Both the position numbers and the translations under genes were made by a program. Positions 53,991 to 63,902 of a stretch of DNA of 64,000 bases are shown here, in pieces. The notes under the pieces were generated by a model, which saw only the letters and a program-made list of their open reading frames with translations, searched no databases and had not been told where the DNA came from. This stretch comes from UBA6107 sp034430175 (GTDB taxonomy: Bacteria > Chloroflexota > Anaerolineae > Anaerolineales > Anaerolineaceae), in NCBI GenBank assembly GCA_034430175.1, contig DAOUFI010000020.1, positions 1-64,000 on the forward strand, in the 5' to 3' direction. Numbering within the stretch: position 1 is the stretch's first letter; every line of letters starts with the position of its first letter.

Positions 53991-54986
53991 TTACCCGTTA
54001 GGAAGCATTATCACTTTTTTGACCGTTGGGTCACGCGCCTCGATCAATTCGATGGCGCGTTTTAGTTCCTTTAATGGCAGGTGATGCGAGATCAGTTGAT
54101 CGACCTTCACCTGACCGGAACGCAATAATCCAATCGCCTGGAAGGAATTGCGCACCGAGGTGTAGGAAGAGAGCAGGGTCAGTCCCTTCTGAAATATCTT
54201 GAAAGCGTCAAAATCGACGTTTTTCCCCGAGGGTGGCACGCCGAAAAGCAGCACGGTACCACCCTTGCGGGCGAAATTGATGCTGCGGCTCATCACCGGC
54301 AGCGCACCGGTGGCGTCGATGACCACGTCGTAGCCATCCGGCTTCAGGTCTTCCATCTTTTCAGCCACCAGGTCGGCGCCTAACTGGCGCGCCAGTTCCG
54401 CCCGCCCCGGATTGGATTCGAGCATGGTCACCTGCGCCGCGCCCTGGATGCGCGCCATCTGCAGCATCAGGTCGCCGATCGGACCCGCGCCGAGGACGAC
54501 TACTTTATCTGCCAGTTCGATATGAGTTCGTTCGATACCGTGGATCACGCAGGAAAGCGGCTCCACGAAGGCTGCCTTGTCAAAGGGGAGGTCGCCAATA
54601 TCAAACACGACTTTTTCTGGAGCGGTCACGTACTGTTCCATGCCGCCGGGCAGGGTCACACCCACCGCCTGCCAATTCTCGCAAAAGTTCTGGCGGTTGT
54701 TCAGGCAGGCTTCGCAGTTGTCGCAGGCGATGTTGGGTTCCACGGCTACGCGGTCACCCACTTTGAAGCGCTTCACCCGGTTGCCCACAGCGGCCACCTC
54801 CCCAGAGAATTCGTGCCCGGGGATGACCGGGTAATCACCCAGGTATTCGCCGCGGTAGATGTGTACGTCCGTACCGCAGATGCCGCTGGCCATCACCTTG
54901 ATGAGCACCTCGTCATCTTTAGGAATGGGTATCTCCTTTTCAGTAAAGAGTATTTCCCTTGGTTGTTTAATGACCACACATTCCAT
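53991..54986 (-). CDS. Zinc-dependent alcohol/polyol dehydrogenase
   Basis: A 331-residue medium-chain dehydrogenase. Catalytic zinc ligands Cys37 (GICGTDVH), His58 and Glu59 (PGHEFSGE); structural zinc Cys88, 91, 94 and 102; NAD-binding VLGAGPIG. Closest by eye to sorbitol/threonine dehydrogenases. It is 18 bases after the large carbohydrate-enzyme-like gene and co-transcribed with it. Confidence 0.9.
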   Translation of the reverse strand: MECVVIKQPREILFTEKEIPIPKDDEVLIKVMASGICGTDVHIYRGEYLGDYPVIPGHEFSGEVAAVGNRVKRFKVGDRVAVEPNIACDNCEACLNNRQNFCENWQAVGVTLPGGMEQYVTAPEKVVFDIGDLPFDKAAFVEPLSCVIHGIERTHIELADKVVVLGAGPIGDLMLQMARIQGAAQVTMLESNPGRAELARQLGADLVAEKMEDLKPDGYDVVIDATGALPVMSRSINFARKGGTVLLFGVPPSGKNVDFDAFKIFQKGLTLLSSYTSVRNSFQAIGLLRSGQVKVDQLISHHLPLKELKRAIELIEARDPTVKKVIMLPNG

Positions 54987-55004
54987 GGAATCGCTCCTGA
55001 ATAA

Positions 55005-58000
55005 CTACTTTGTCGGGACGCTGACGACCAGGTGGTGAACAATGCCATCGCGTTCGAAGATATGACGGGTGTGTGCTGGATCGAGCTCAGTTCCGCCAAT
55101 CGTATTCACCTGTCCGCTTTTCAAATGGATTTCGATGGATGTCGTGGCTCCGGCTTGCAAAATCACTGGTACCTGACAGATGGTATACGCCAGTGACGAG
55201 GCAGGCAGTTCAAGCTGCTGCCAGTTCCCGGCAACGTCCAAATAATCGAAATTCGTAGGCGCGCTCAAAAATTCCGCCTGGTCAAAGAGCAGGAAATCAA
55301 AAATGATACGGCCATCACGGACGGTCAGTCCGAGTTCAGCCTGCCTGGCCAGGATCTCTTCCTTGACCATGCCGGTCATGCCCGGCTGTTTGGCTCCCTG
55401 TGCGGCTGGGGTGTGCGAATAGGGATCGGTGGGGAAGGCGCCGTATTCCGCGGGAGTTTTGTTGAAACATTGCCCCGCGCGGATGTCACGATAGCACGCC
55501 ACCAAATCGTTAACCGAGGGTTCATCCTGGGTGCGTTGGATCGTTTCCTGAACGGCCAACAACAGCTTTGATACCATGTGCCAGTAGATACTGCCCAACC
55601 CTTCATAGGCAAAGAAAGTACCGGAACGTCCGGTGAACTGGTCGTGGTGGAAGGTCTGCTCGTAAATCGCCTCGATTGCCGCGGAATCACGACTGACCAG
55701 TTTTCCAAACATTTCATTTGGTTTCATAGCCTCCAGCGCCCGGCGCACGTCCTTGATATTGTGGATGTCGCCGGTGAAGTGATAATCACCGTTAAGATCG
55801 CGTTCCAGCAGGCTGAGATCGCCAGCTTTGTCAAGCGCGGTAACAAGCTCCAATCCTTTGACGGCGGCAGCCGGAATCAGGTTGCGTTCTATGAAACCCT
55901 TAAGCTCACGATCGGGATAGAGAATGTAGCTGTGCTGGTCGGCTCGATAGAGCTTGCTGGCGCGCATGCTCTTCAACAAGGCCAGCGATTCGGCTCCGTT
56001 CAGCAGACCTGACGAAAGCATGGCTACCTGACCTTCGAGCATTTCGTAAAGGTAACTGATTGAAGCTGCACCTTCGTTAAGATGCAGTACGTTGTAAGCG
56101 TGATACATGGCGTCGCTGCGGCGGTTGGCGCGCAGGCTGTGGTCAATAAATCGTTGGCATAGGTCAAGGAATTCGAGCAAGCCAGATTTTTCGAGAGCAG
56201 CAGTTTTTCCATTGAAACCGTTCTTGTAGAAATTCCAGCGGTAATCACTGCCGATCTGCCCCAATGTATCCATAAGAGCGCGGCGGCTCTTGTCGTTAAA
56301 GCCGCTTTGAAGTTGATTCGCCGAGGTATTCAGGGCAGCGGAAATCTTGTGATAGAAATCGTTTACCTCTGCATGGATCTCAGTTAAAGATGCTGTTTGT
56401 TGCGCGATCAATTCACGCATGAACACCACGAACCGTCGCAGGTAAGCCATTGTTACCACCGAAAGTCCCTTACCCACTAACGCGTTGTTGGCGTCGTTCC
56501 ACTCTGGGCGTTGGGTGTTCATCCAAATTCCGCCCTCCGGGACGAAGTTGACCAGTTTGGCCAAAAGGAGAGTCAGCAGTTTTTCGGTCAGCGACCCGTA
56601 AACCAGATTACCGCCTGCGTCATGGACTAGTTTGGCGTCATTTCCCTGTTCAGCCAACTGTGCCTTGATGCTCTTATCCAATTCACGGTCAAAGGCAATT
56701 GAGTTGTAAGGGTCCTTCAGGATGTCATCGTAAGGCTTGATGCGGTAGGGTACGTTCGCGTAATTGAAGCTTGGCTGAGAGAGCAGTGTTTCCAGTTGGC
56801 CGGGGTGGAGCTTGCGGCTGATTTCCATGAGTTTCAGCAGGTAGATAATCTGGTGATCGCTCCAATAACCAATATTCGCCCAGGGGTTGCCCGGTTCGGG
56901 CACTTCCCAGTCGATACCGCTGCGGGTGATGCGGTAGGGGTTGTAACCGTCAGCGGTGGTGGCGTTAAGGAAATTACCGATCATACTCTCGACAAATTCG
57001 GGGTAGGAATACGCCAGCGCTTCCCAGTTCTGGAAGATGTCGCGCCAGTTCCCTTCGTAATCCAGTTGCTGTGAGCCGTCTTTCTTTTTGATGTTGATCG
57101 AGAAGCGATTCCACGGCCGGCTCGGATCGCCGTGGCGGCGCGAGAATGATAACGGTAAATAACTGTTGGCAAACCGGAGCAATTCAATCGAACCGTTGGC
57201 GCGCGCTTTCTCGCGCAATTCCGCCAGTGGAAGTTCCTCTGGCAAGGAGGTGAAGAACGTCTTCTGTTCTTTAATTATTTTGCGATCAAGCACTTCAACG
57301 TAGTTTTCAAAATCAGACCGTTTGACGAGATACTGGCCGGGGAAGTAACCACCACGCATTTCATTAAACATTACATTGGCGAAATGGTGCGATGCCAGGG
57401 TTTGGCGCGATGTTTTTTGCAAGCCGTCCGCCGCCGCGACGATCTTTTCCAGGCTGGCAGTATTGGTAGCCAGATCTTCTTCCAGAGTGGTGAGGATCAC
57501 TTTCGGCTCGTTACTCAGAAAAGCATCCAGCTCGATCACAGCCGTGGCATCGCGATCCACGTCTGCGACAATGTGCCAGGAATTTTCAGTACTAGCGGGC
57601 AGGTCGAACGCGGCATGGCTGAAATACGCACCACGCTGACCACGGATCTCTTGCTCGGCGGTCACACCCATCCCGTCACGGAAGGCGTTTAGTTGGGTAG
57701 AGGAGATCAAGGTGATATCGGTGTCCAGACCCACCTGCCAGGCGACCGTGGCCAATAGAGATTCGCTGGGTTCGGCCAGGTCAGTCATGGTTGAGTTGAG
57801 GGTGAACAATCCGACGCCGCTGGTGGAATGCAGTTCGTTGCGTTTGTAAGCGTCCAACAGCGGCCCGAAGGTGACCTGCGATTGTTCGCTTGTATGAGCG
57901 GGCATCAGGTTTTGCAGCCCGTCGAGCAATTCCACACTGCAAGGAGTCTTGCCGGTATTACTGAGCCACGACGTCTTGACGAAGCCGAAGCGATCCCCGC

Positions 58001-58466
58001 TGCGCCAGGCGTAGCGGTAGGTGAGTTCCAGATCACGGTTGATTTCCTCGAAGATTAGCACGTTGCCTGGTATATTTTTGTATAGATTGCGCTCGATGGA
58101 ATAGATCCCTTCCTGCCGTATCGATAGAGGTTCCCATAATGAGGTTGTCCCACCACGACTGACAAGGAAGAGGGTTTTGGGTCCGGTGTTCTCGCTGTTC
58201 TCGGTCAGTTTTTCTACCGTATAATACGGGAAAAGCGCGTGATTGGCATTGATACGCCCCGCAGAGAGTCCCCCGGTAGAAGCGATGAACATCCAGTGAT
58301 TCGAGCTGCTAACCACGCTCATGAAGAAGGGTTCCATCGAATCGAAATTTGCGATCTTGTAATACTCCTCGCCAAGCATATTGATATTCTCACCAATGAC
58401 GGGTTTTTGGTGGTGCAATCGGGGAGTTTTACCAACGAAGATTGGGGAAACGGGTAAATTCTTCAT
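55005..58466 (-). CDS. Large glycoside-phosphorylase-like protein
   Basis: A 1153-residue protein without a signal peptide. The first 330 residues look beta-rich (NHALFPYYT, SRGGTTSLWEPLS). The middle is helical, like an (alpha/alpha)6 barrel (NWRDIFQNWEALAYSYPEF, WSDHQIIYLLKLMEIS), and the tail is beta-rich again. This architecture recalls GH94/GH36-type enzymes such as cellobiose phosphorylase, but I cannot assign a family or catalytic residues with confidence. The dehydrogenase partner suggests a sugar or polyol pathway. Confidence 0.55.
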   Translation of the reverse strand: MKNLPVSPIFVGKTPRLHHQKPVIGENINMLGEEYYKIANFDSMEPFFMSVVSSSNHWMFIASTGGLSAGRINANHALFPYYTVEKLTENSENTGPKTLFLVSRGGTTSLWEPLSIRQEGIYSIERNLYKNIPGNVLIFEEINRDLELTYRYAWRSGDRFGFVKTSWLSNTGKTPCSVELLDGLQNLMPAHTSEQSQVTFGPLLDAYKRNELHSTSGVGLFTLNSTMTDLAEPSESLLATVAWQVGLDTDITLISSTQLNAFRDGMGVTAEQEIRGQRGAYFSHAAFDLPASTENSWHIVADVDRDATAVIELDAFLSNEPKVILTTLEEDLATNTASLEKIVAAADGLQKTSRQTLASHHFANVMFNEMRGGYFPGQYLVKRSDFENYVEVLDRKIIKEQKTFFTSLPEELPLAELREKARANGSIELLRFANSYLPLSFSRRHGDPSRPWNRFSINIKKKDGSQQLDYEGNWRDIFQNWEALAYSYPEFVESMIGNFLNATTADGYNPYRITRSGIDWEVPEPGNPWANIGYWSDHQIIYLLKLMEISRKLHPGQLETLLSQPSFNYANVPYRIKPYDDILKDPYNSIAFDRELDKSIKAQLAEQGNDAKLVHDAGGNLVYGSLTEKLLTLLLAKLVNFVPEGGIWMNTQRPEWNDANNALVGKGLSVVTMAYLRRFVVFMRELIAQQTASLTEIHAEVNDFYHKISAALNTSANQLQSGFNDKSRRALMDTLGQIGSDYRWNFYKNGFNGKTAALEKSGLLEFLDLCQRFIDHSLRANRRSDAMYHAYNVLHLNEGAASISYLYEMLEGQVAMLSSGLLNGAESLALLKSMRASKLYRADQHSYILYPDRELKGFIERNLIPAAAVKGLELVTALDKAGDLSLLERDLNGDYHFTGDIHNIKDVRRALEAMKPNEMFGKLVSRDSAAIEAIYEQTFHHDQFTGRSGTFFAYEGLGSIYWHMVSKLLLAVQETIQRTQDEPSVNDLVACYRDIRAGQCFNKTPAEYGAFPTDPYSHTPAAQGAKQPGMTGMVKEEILARQAELGLTVRDGRIIFDFLLFDQAEFLSAPTNFDYLDVAGNWQQLELPASSLAYTICQVPVILQAGATTSIEIHLKSGQVNTIGGTELDPAHTRHIFERDGIVHHLVVSVPTK

Positions 58467-58544
58467 ACTTCCTCAATGGTTTGAGATGATTTCAACATCA
58501 TTATTCTACTTCAACGGTCTTGGATATACATGATATTCGAAAAA

Positions 58545-58572
58545 AACCTTCCCAGAGTCTCTGGGAAGGTTA
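58545..58572 (-). terminator. Terminator of small lipoprotein gene
   Basis: CCTTCCCAGAG and CTCTGGGAAGG pair as a perfect long stem; the minus-strand transcript then runs into seven T residues. Confidence 0.88.
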
Positions 58573-58597
58573 AAACAGTTACGAAATGGGAAATGGG

Positions 58598-58909
58598 TTA
58601 TTTCACCCGGTTATATTCTATGGACACTCCACCAGATTCAAGGTAGAGCGTATTCCCCGATATTTTCACATTGTATTCGGTACTTACGCCACCGATGGAT
58701 ATATTAATCGTATCGCTATCAACGAATGAATATGTCCCCTGAATTCCAATGCCGAGCATCCCCGATGTGACAGTGCCGTCTTTATCAAAAGAAATTGTTC
58801 CCAGGGTACCTTGCCATTCGCCGATGATCGCGCTTTTTATTCCGCAACCGGCTATGAGTACTGCCATAAGAATGACTATCAGTGAAATCGAGAACAGTTT
58901 TTGCTTCAT
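58598..58909 (-). CDS. Small lipoprotein
   Basis: A 103-residue protein with a signal peptide and lipobox LIAGC (Cys22), then a beta-rich domain (GEWQGTLGTISFDKDGTVTS, YSFVDSDTINISIGG, SGNTLYLESGG). The fold pattern recalls lipocalin-like DUF5640 proteins. Surface-anchored; function unknown. Confidence 0.82.
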   Translation of the reverse strand: MKQKLFSISLIVILMAVLIAGCGIKSAIIGEWQGTLGTISFDKDGTVTSGMLGIGIQGTYSFVDSDTINISIGGVSTEYNVKISGNTLYLESGGVSIEYNRVK

Positions 58910-58991
58910 GTAAACCCCTCCAATGAAATAAGTGTGTTTGAATTAATTCTATTCAAACGAGAAGATAATGCAAATACAAATTATCTAAAAC

Positions 58992-60491
58992 CTAGATAAT
59001 GAGCAGCGCAACGAGGCCAATGATGAGAGCCATCGCAATACCAATGGGCAGGGTGTAACGCAGAACTTCGCCTTCGCGACCCTTCAACTCGTTTGTACTT
59101 GTACCTACAGCCAGCTTTGCTGGAGCGATCATGCTGCCCATAGCACCGCCGGTGGTCTGTGCAGCCAGCAGCACGATCGGGCTGATCTTGATCATCTCAG
59201 CCACCTCTTTTTGCAGCAGACCGAAGAGGACGTTGGAATTGGTGTTGCTCCCCGTGGCGAAGGCGCCGACCATACCCACGATCGGGGTGAAGAGCGGATA
59301 CACACCGCCAACCAGGTTACTCAGACCGCGGGCCAGGGCGATGGTCATACCGGTGTGCTCCATGATGGTTGACAGGCCGATCATGAAGAGGGTTCCCATG
59401 CTGGCCGGCATGGCTCCCTTGACGGTGCCTTTGAGCGCTTCACCAATTTTTAATTTGTTTATCCCCGGGATGAAGCGGAATACGATCAGTGACACCAGCA
59501 CGCTCACGATGAGCATGGTGCCTGAATGGAGCAGATAGCGCAGGTTGTAGCCTGGACCGGCCGCGATGGTGACACCGTTGCCGCTGACCGTCTGTGGGAA
59601 CAGTAGCGTCCAGGAGAAATCCCTCAGGAACTCGTTCAACGGTTGGATGATGGTTACCAGGAAGATCAAGAAGATCATGAAGCCGTAAGCAAACAAGCCG
59701 CCGGTAAGCGCGGGTGAACTGGTCCGTTGCGCCTTCCACCCCTTTGGCCGCGGACACAAAACAATGCCAATGACAATCCCCGTTACCGCGCCGAGGAAGG
59801 CGCAGATGGAAAGCAAACCGAAATACCCGGCCAGGAACTGCACAACCGCGATGGCTGTGCCGGTGACCAGTACCCGCCACCAGTATTTTTTCTCGCCAAG
59901 CAACAGCATCACAGCCAACCCACTGAGCAGCACGGTGAGGCCGAGCAGCAGCGCACTCGCGGGGAACATGTCGGCGGTGGGGATCTTGACGATCTCGCTC
60001 ATGGTTTTGAAAGGCAGCGCCATGCCGCCCAAACTGACCGCCCAGGTGTGTCCCACGGCGGTGGCAGCCACGGCAATGATGGGTGGAACGCCCAGCACCA
60101 TCAGCATGGGGGAGACGATTGCGATCGGCATGCCGAAACCGGCCAGCGACTCGATCAGCGCGGAGAGCACCCAGGCCTGGATCAGCGCCAGCCAGGCTTT
60201 ATCGGGGATCAATTCTTGCAGCGCGCCGGCGATGGCGCGGATGCCGCCCACCTGGTCCACCAACTTGTAAAGCAGAAGCGCCGGCCATAGAATGAGCAGC
60301 ACGTTGAGCGTGAGCAGCAGCGCCTTCCCCTGCGACACCCAGAACACCTGCCAGTTCATGCCGAATAACGCGATGGCAACAATGGCTCCGGCGATCCAGC
60401 CGACCAGGCCGGCCAGTGCGCTTCCTTTGCGGAAAATCGTCATCGTGATCAGAACCAGCAGAATGGGGATGGTTGCGTAAATGGCTTCCAT
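58992..60491 (-). CDS. lctP: L-lactate permease
   Basis: A 499-residue transporter with about 12-14 hydrophobic segments. It carries the LctP signature regions ALIESLAGFGMPIAIVSPML and AVGHTWAVSLGGMALPF, then GMVGAFATGSNTNSNVLFG and QTTGGAMGSMIAPAKL near the end. It moves lactate (or glycolate) with a cation across the membrane. Its transcription start is probably in the preceding 263-base gap. Confidence 0.93.
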   Translation of the reverse strand: MEAIYATIPILLVLITMTIFRKGSALAGLVGWIAGAIVAIALFGMNWQVFWVSQGKALLLTLNVLLILWPALLLYKLVDQVGGIRAIAGALQELIPDKAWLALIQAWVLSALIESLAGFGMPIAIVSPMLMVLGVPPIIAVAATAVGHTWAVSLGGMALPFKTMSEIVKIPTADMFPASALLLGLTVLLSGLAVMLLLGEKKYWWRVLVTGTAIAVVQFLAGYFGLLSICAFLGAVTGIVIGIVLCPRPKGWKAQRTSSPALTGGLFAYGFMIFLIFLVTIIQPLNEFLRDFSWTLLFPQTVSGNGVTIAAGPGYNLRYLLHSGTMLIVSVLVSLIVFRFIPGINKLKIGEALKGTVKGAMPASMGTLFMIGLSTIMEHTGMTIALARGLSNLVGGVYPLFTPIVGMVGAFATGSNTNSNVLFGLLQKEVAEMIKISPIVLLAAQTTGGAMGSMIAPAKLAVGTSTNELKGREGEVLRYTLPIGIAMALIIGLVALLII

Positions 60492-60537
60492 TGCGCGTGA
60501 ATCATACCAGAGATATGCTCAAGTGAGAGAAATCTAT

Positions 60538-60740
60538 CCGCTAATTACGCGAATTTCTACTAATTATGCAGAAATTCCTTTTTTAAAAATTTCACATTGC
60601 TGGTATTTTTACGAATTCCTCTGATTGATCAATTCAAAAAATCACATAACCGCAGATAGTTCATTATTTTCTGCAGCTAGCTCCCCTTTACAAAGGTTTA
60701 TTAGCGTTCATTAGCAAGAATTAGGAAAATTTGCGGCTAG
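60538..60740. repeat. AT-rich intergenic element, related to 26.1 kb copy
   Basis: The gap between lctP and pcrA begins CCGCTAATTACGCGAATTT and ends with AGCGTTCATTAGCAAGAATT and AATTTGCGGCTAG. These words are shared with, or complementary to, those in the element at 26149. No gene is seen here. Confidence 0.45.
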
Positions 60741-60754
60741 GATTTGAGGACAGA

Positions 60755-62971
60755 TTATTGTACGATCTCGAGCCCAGCCAAAGACGCGATGAGCCGCTTG
60801 AAACCCACGCTGGCGAAGTGAACGTCCACCGTCTCTTCACCATCGGCTTCGATGCGTGACTCGAGCACCACCCCGTCGCCCCAGTTGGTGTTACGGACGC
60901 GCATACCGGTTTTGTACTTTGTGTCTTCCGGCATCACCGGCTGCGCGGCTGCCCTTCGACCAGCGTTTGACGAGGGACGGTTCCAACTGAAATCGCTCTG
61001 GTAGGTCTCGCGGCGCGAACGGCTGCGCTGACCCTGGTGGAACACCAGGTCATCGGCGAGGTCATCCAAAAAGCGTGAAGGCTCATTATATTCGTAATCG
61101 CCGAAGGTACTGCGCCTTTCCGCGCGGAGGATGTAGAGCTGATCCTTGGCGCGGGTGAGGCCCACGTAGAACAGACGGCGCTCCTCGGCCATCTCCTCGG
61201 GGTCGTCTCGGCTGCGGCTGTGCGGCAGGATGCCCTCGTCAAGCCCAATGATGAACACCTGCTTGAACTCTAGTCCCTTGGCAGCGTGCAGTGTGAGCAG
61301 CGTCACCCAGCCGGAATGATCCTCGTCGGAGCTTTCGGGTAGTGTGTCCTGGTCGGAAACCAGCGCCAGGTTCTGAAGGAATTCGGTCAGACCGCGATCC
61401 TGGAAGTCATACGCCAGGCGGCGCAACTCCTGCACGTTCTCCCAGCGGTCGGTGCCCTCGTCGGATTGGTCATTGATGTAGGCTTCGTAACCGATATCAG
61501 AGAGGATGCGGTCAAAAAGCGCGATGATCGAGACCTGCGCCTTAGCGGCGTTCCATTCACCCAGCAACGCACCAAAATCAGCCAGCAGCGCTGCGGATCG
61601 ACCCATCTGCGGCCAGTAGGCAGACTTGTCACCGTTCTTGCCCAGGTCAAGCAGCACCTCGCCGGCGCTGATACCGGCCTGGAAGGCCGCGGTCTGCAGG
61701 GCCAGCAGGGTTTTATCGCCAATGCCGCGGGGAGGCACGCCAATGACGCGAAGCAGGCTCACCTCATCCGAAGGGTTCTCCACCAGGCGCAAAAAGGCGA
61801 TGATGTCCTTGACCTCGCGCCGTCCGTAGAACCGCAGCGCCCCCACCAGACGGTAGGGCACCCCTGCGTGCATGAACGCCTCCTCGATGAGGCGGGATTG
61901 GGCGTTGGTACGGTACATCACCGCGAAATCACTGGCTTTGGCGTTCTTTTTCCCCAGGTACTGGGCGATCATATCCACCACGTAGGCGGCCTCGGCATGA
62001 TCGTCCACGGCGGTGTACAGGTTGATCTTGTTGCCCGCCCCGCGCTCCGAGAAGAGATGCTTGGGGGTGCGGTTGCGGTTCTGATCGATGACGCCGCGGG
62101 CGGCATCGAGGATGTTTTGGGTGGAGCGGTAGTTTTGCTCGAGCAGGATCTTCTCGCAGCCGGGGAAATCCTTCTCGAAGCGCAGCACGTTGCGGTAATC
62201 CGCGCCGCGCCAGCGGTAGATGGACTGGTCCTCGTCGCCCACGACGAAAATGTTCTTATGATAGGAAGAGAGGTGCTTGAGCAGCTCGTACTGCGCCAGG
62301 TTTGTGTCCTGGAACTCGTCCACCAGCACGTGGCGGAAGCGTTGCGCGTATTTCTCGCGCACAGCCGGGTTCTCCTGCAGTATGCGCGCGGCGTAGAAGA
62401 GCAGATCGTCGAAATCCACCGCGTTGTTCACCTGTAGCAGCTCCTGATAGCGCGCATAGACGCGGCTCACCACCTCCTCGCGGTACGAGCGTGCTGGCAT
62501 CTCTTTGGGGGTGAGCAGGTCGTTCTTGGCCGCCGAGATGGCCGCCAGTACGGAGGCCGGACGGTGTACCTTCTCGTCGATCTTGAACTCGCGCAGGGCG
62601 CGCTTGACCAGCGCCTGCTGGTCGTTCTCATCGAAGATGACGAAGTTGGATTTAAAGGGCAGCAGGTCAGCTTCGCGGCGAAGCATACGCGCGCACATGG
62701 CGTGGAACGTGCCCAGCCAGATGCCTTCCAGGCTGCGCTGCACCAGGTTGACCACCCGGTTTTCCATCTCTCTCGCGGCCTTGTTGGTGAAGGTGACCGC
62801 GATGATGTCGTAGGCAGGCACGCCCTCGTGCTCGATGAGGTAAGCTAGGCGGCGCGTGAGCACGCGTGTTTTACCCGAGCCGGGACCGGCCAAAACCAGC
62901 GTCTGACCGTCACCGGCGGTGACAGCCCGGCGCTGCTGCGGGTTGAGGTCGTCAAGCAGGGCGTTGCTCAT
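60755..62971 (-). CDS. pcrA: ATP-dependent DNA helicase PcrA/UvrD
   Basis: A 738-residue superfamily 1 helicase acting in excision repair and replication restart. Walker A (AGPGSGKT), DEFQDTN (motif II), GDEDQSIYRWRGAD (motif III), LEQNYRST (motif IV) and TLHAAKGLEF (motif V) are in order. The C-terminus has the PcrA-type tail (NTNWGDGVVLE). I take the ATG at 62971; an in-frame TTG at 62977 also exists. Confidence 0.96.
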   Translation of the reverse strand: MSNALLDDLNPQQRRAVTAGDGQTLVLAGPGSGKTRVLTRRLAYLIEHEGVPAYDIIAVTFTNKAAREMENRVVNLVQRSLEGIWLGTFHAMCARMLRREADLLPFKSNFVIFDENDQQALVKRALREFKIDEKVHRPASVLAAISAAKNDLLTPKEMPARSYREEVVSRVYARYQELLQVNNAVDFDDLLFYAARILQENPAVREKYAQRFRHVLVDEFQDTNLAQYELLKHLSSYHKNIFVVGDEDQSIYRWRGADYRNVLRFEKDFPGCEKILLEQNYRSTQNILDAARGVIDQNRNRTPKHLFSERGAGNKINLYTAVDDHAEAAYVVDMIAQYLGKKNAKASDFAVMYRTNAQSRLIEEAFMHAGVPYRLVGALRFYGRREVKDIIAFLRLVENPSDEVSLLRVIGVPPRGIGDKTLLALQTAAFQAGISAGEVLLDLGKNGDKSAYWPQMGRSAALLADFGALLGEWNAAKAQVSIIALFDRILSDIGYEAYINDQSDEGTDRWENVQELRRLAYDFQDRGLTEFLQNLALVSDQDTLPESSDEDHSGWVTLLTLHAAKGLEFKQVFIIGLDEGILPHSRSRDDPEEMAEERRLFYVGLTRAKDQLYILRAERRSTFGDYEYNEPSRFLDDLADDLVFHQGQRSRSRRETYQSDFSWNRPSSNAGRRAAAQPVMPEDTKYKTGMRVRNTNWGDGVVLESRIEADGEETVDVHFASVGFKRLIASLAGLEIVQ

Positions 62972-62973
62972 GG

Positions 62974-63876
62974 TCAATCAGATTCTGTGGGGAGGTCGAT
63001 GCGGAAGTCGTAGATGCCGTCCTTGACGGGGTAGCTGCGTCCGCAGTTGGGGCAGGTGATCTTCGGCGGGGTGTTCTTGAGCGCGGCGCCGCAGGCCGGG
63101 CAGGCAAACAGCCCTTCGGCTTTGGGCTGCACGCCGCCGCTGATGGCGCGGGTGCGTACGAAAACGCTGGGGGTGTATTGCATGAAGGCGCCGGTCCATT
63201 GCAGTGCGCTGTCGAGTCCCACCAGGAAATTGGTCGGCAGATGTTCTTTCAGGAAAGCGGAGCGGAAGTGGCTGACGGTCAACACCTGCTCGCTCTTGAA
63301 CCCGGCGGTGCGCAGCCAGGAACGAACCGTTGCCGGGTGGAAGTCGAAATTGAGCGCGGCGAACTCGATCGGTTCGCGCGAATATGGCGACCAGCTTTGC
63401 TTGCGTAGCAGCCAGCGGAAGATGGACTTCCAGTTGCGTTTGTTGGCAAACTCGAGGATGAAACAGGCGTCCAGTTCGAGCACGCGGCGAATCTCTATGA
63501 GCGCGCGTTGAGCGTCGGCCATGTGGTGCAGCGTGCGGATCATGGTGGCACCGTCGAAGGTGTCGTTCACGAAGGGCAGGTGGTAGATATCCGCGGCCAC
63601 GAAACGGAAACGTGGTGAATCGCCAAGATGGGCGCGCGCCTGTAGCAACTGCGTGCGCGAATAATCCACCAGGGTAATCTGATCGTAGCCGGTGTAGCGC
63701 AGGGTATTTCGTCCGGCGCCGGCACCCAGCTCGAGCATGTGCCGCCCGTGCGGGCGCAGCAGGCGCTTGAGCGCGACGGCCTCGCAGCCGTCCTCATAGG
63801 CGCGGCCGCCCTTCTCCCAGAAGGAGGTCTGATAATCGGATCCTTCGTAATTGCATACTGGTGGGGTTTCGCTCAT
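62974..63876 (-). CDS. SAM-dependent methyltransferase with zinc ribbon
   Basis: A 300-residue class I methyltransferase: motif I MLELGAGAGRNTL, motif II-like FVAADIYHLPF and a post-motif MIRTLHHM. The C-terminus has a zinc-ribbon-like CPACGAALKNTPPKITCPNC followed by Trm112-like GRSYPVKDGIYDF. Substrate may be a lipid, quinone or RNA. It ends two bases before the pcrA start, so the two are co-transcribed. Confidence 0.85.
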   Translation of the reverse strand: MSETPPVCNYEGSDYQTSFWEKGGRAYEDGCEAVALKRLLRPHGRHMLELGAGAGRNTLRYTGYDQITLVDYSRTQLLQARAHLGDSPRFRFVAADIYHLPFVNDTFDGATMIRTLHHMADAQRALIEIRRVLELDACFILEFANKRNWKSIFRWLLRKQSWSPYSREPIEFAALNFDFHPATVRSWLRTAGFKSEQVLTVSHFRSAFLKEHLPTNFLVGLDSALQWTGAFMQYTPSVFVRTRAISGGVQPKAEGLFACPACGAALKNTPPKITCPNCGRSYPVKDGIYDFRIDLPTESD

Positions 63877-63902
63877 GCTTGCCTCTTTAATGAAAGTGCG
63901 CC

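Noticed and set aside
61466..62437. 323-codon antisense frame inside pcrA
   Set aside because: Shadow of the helicase gene; no start signal or family motif.
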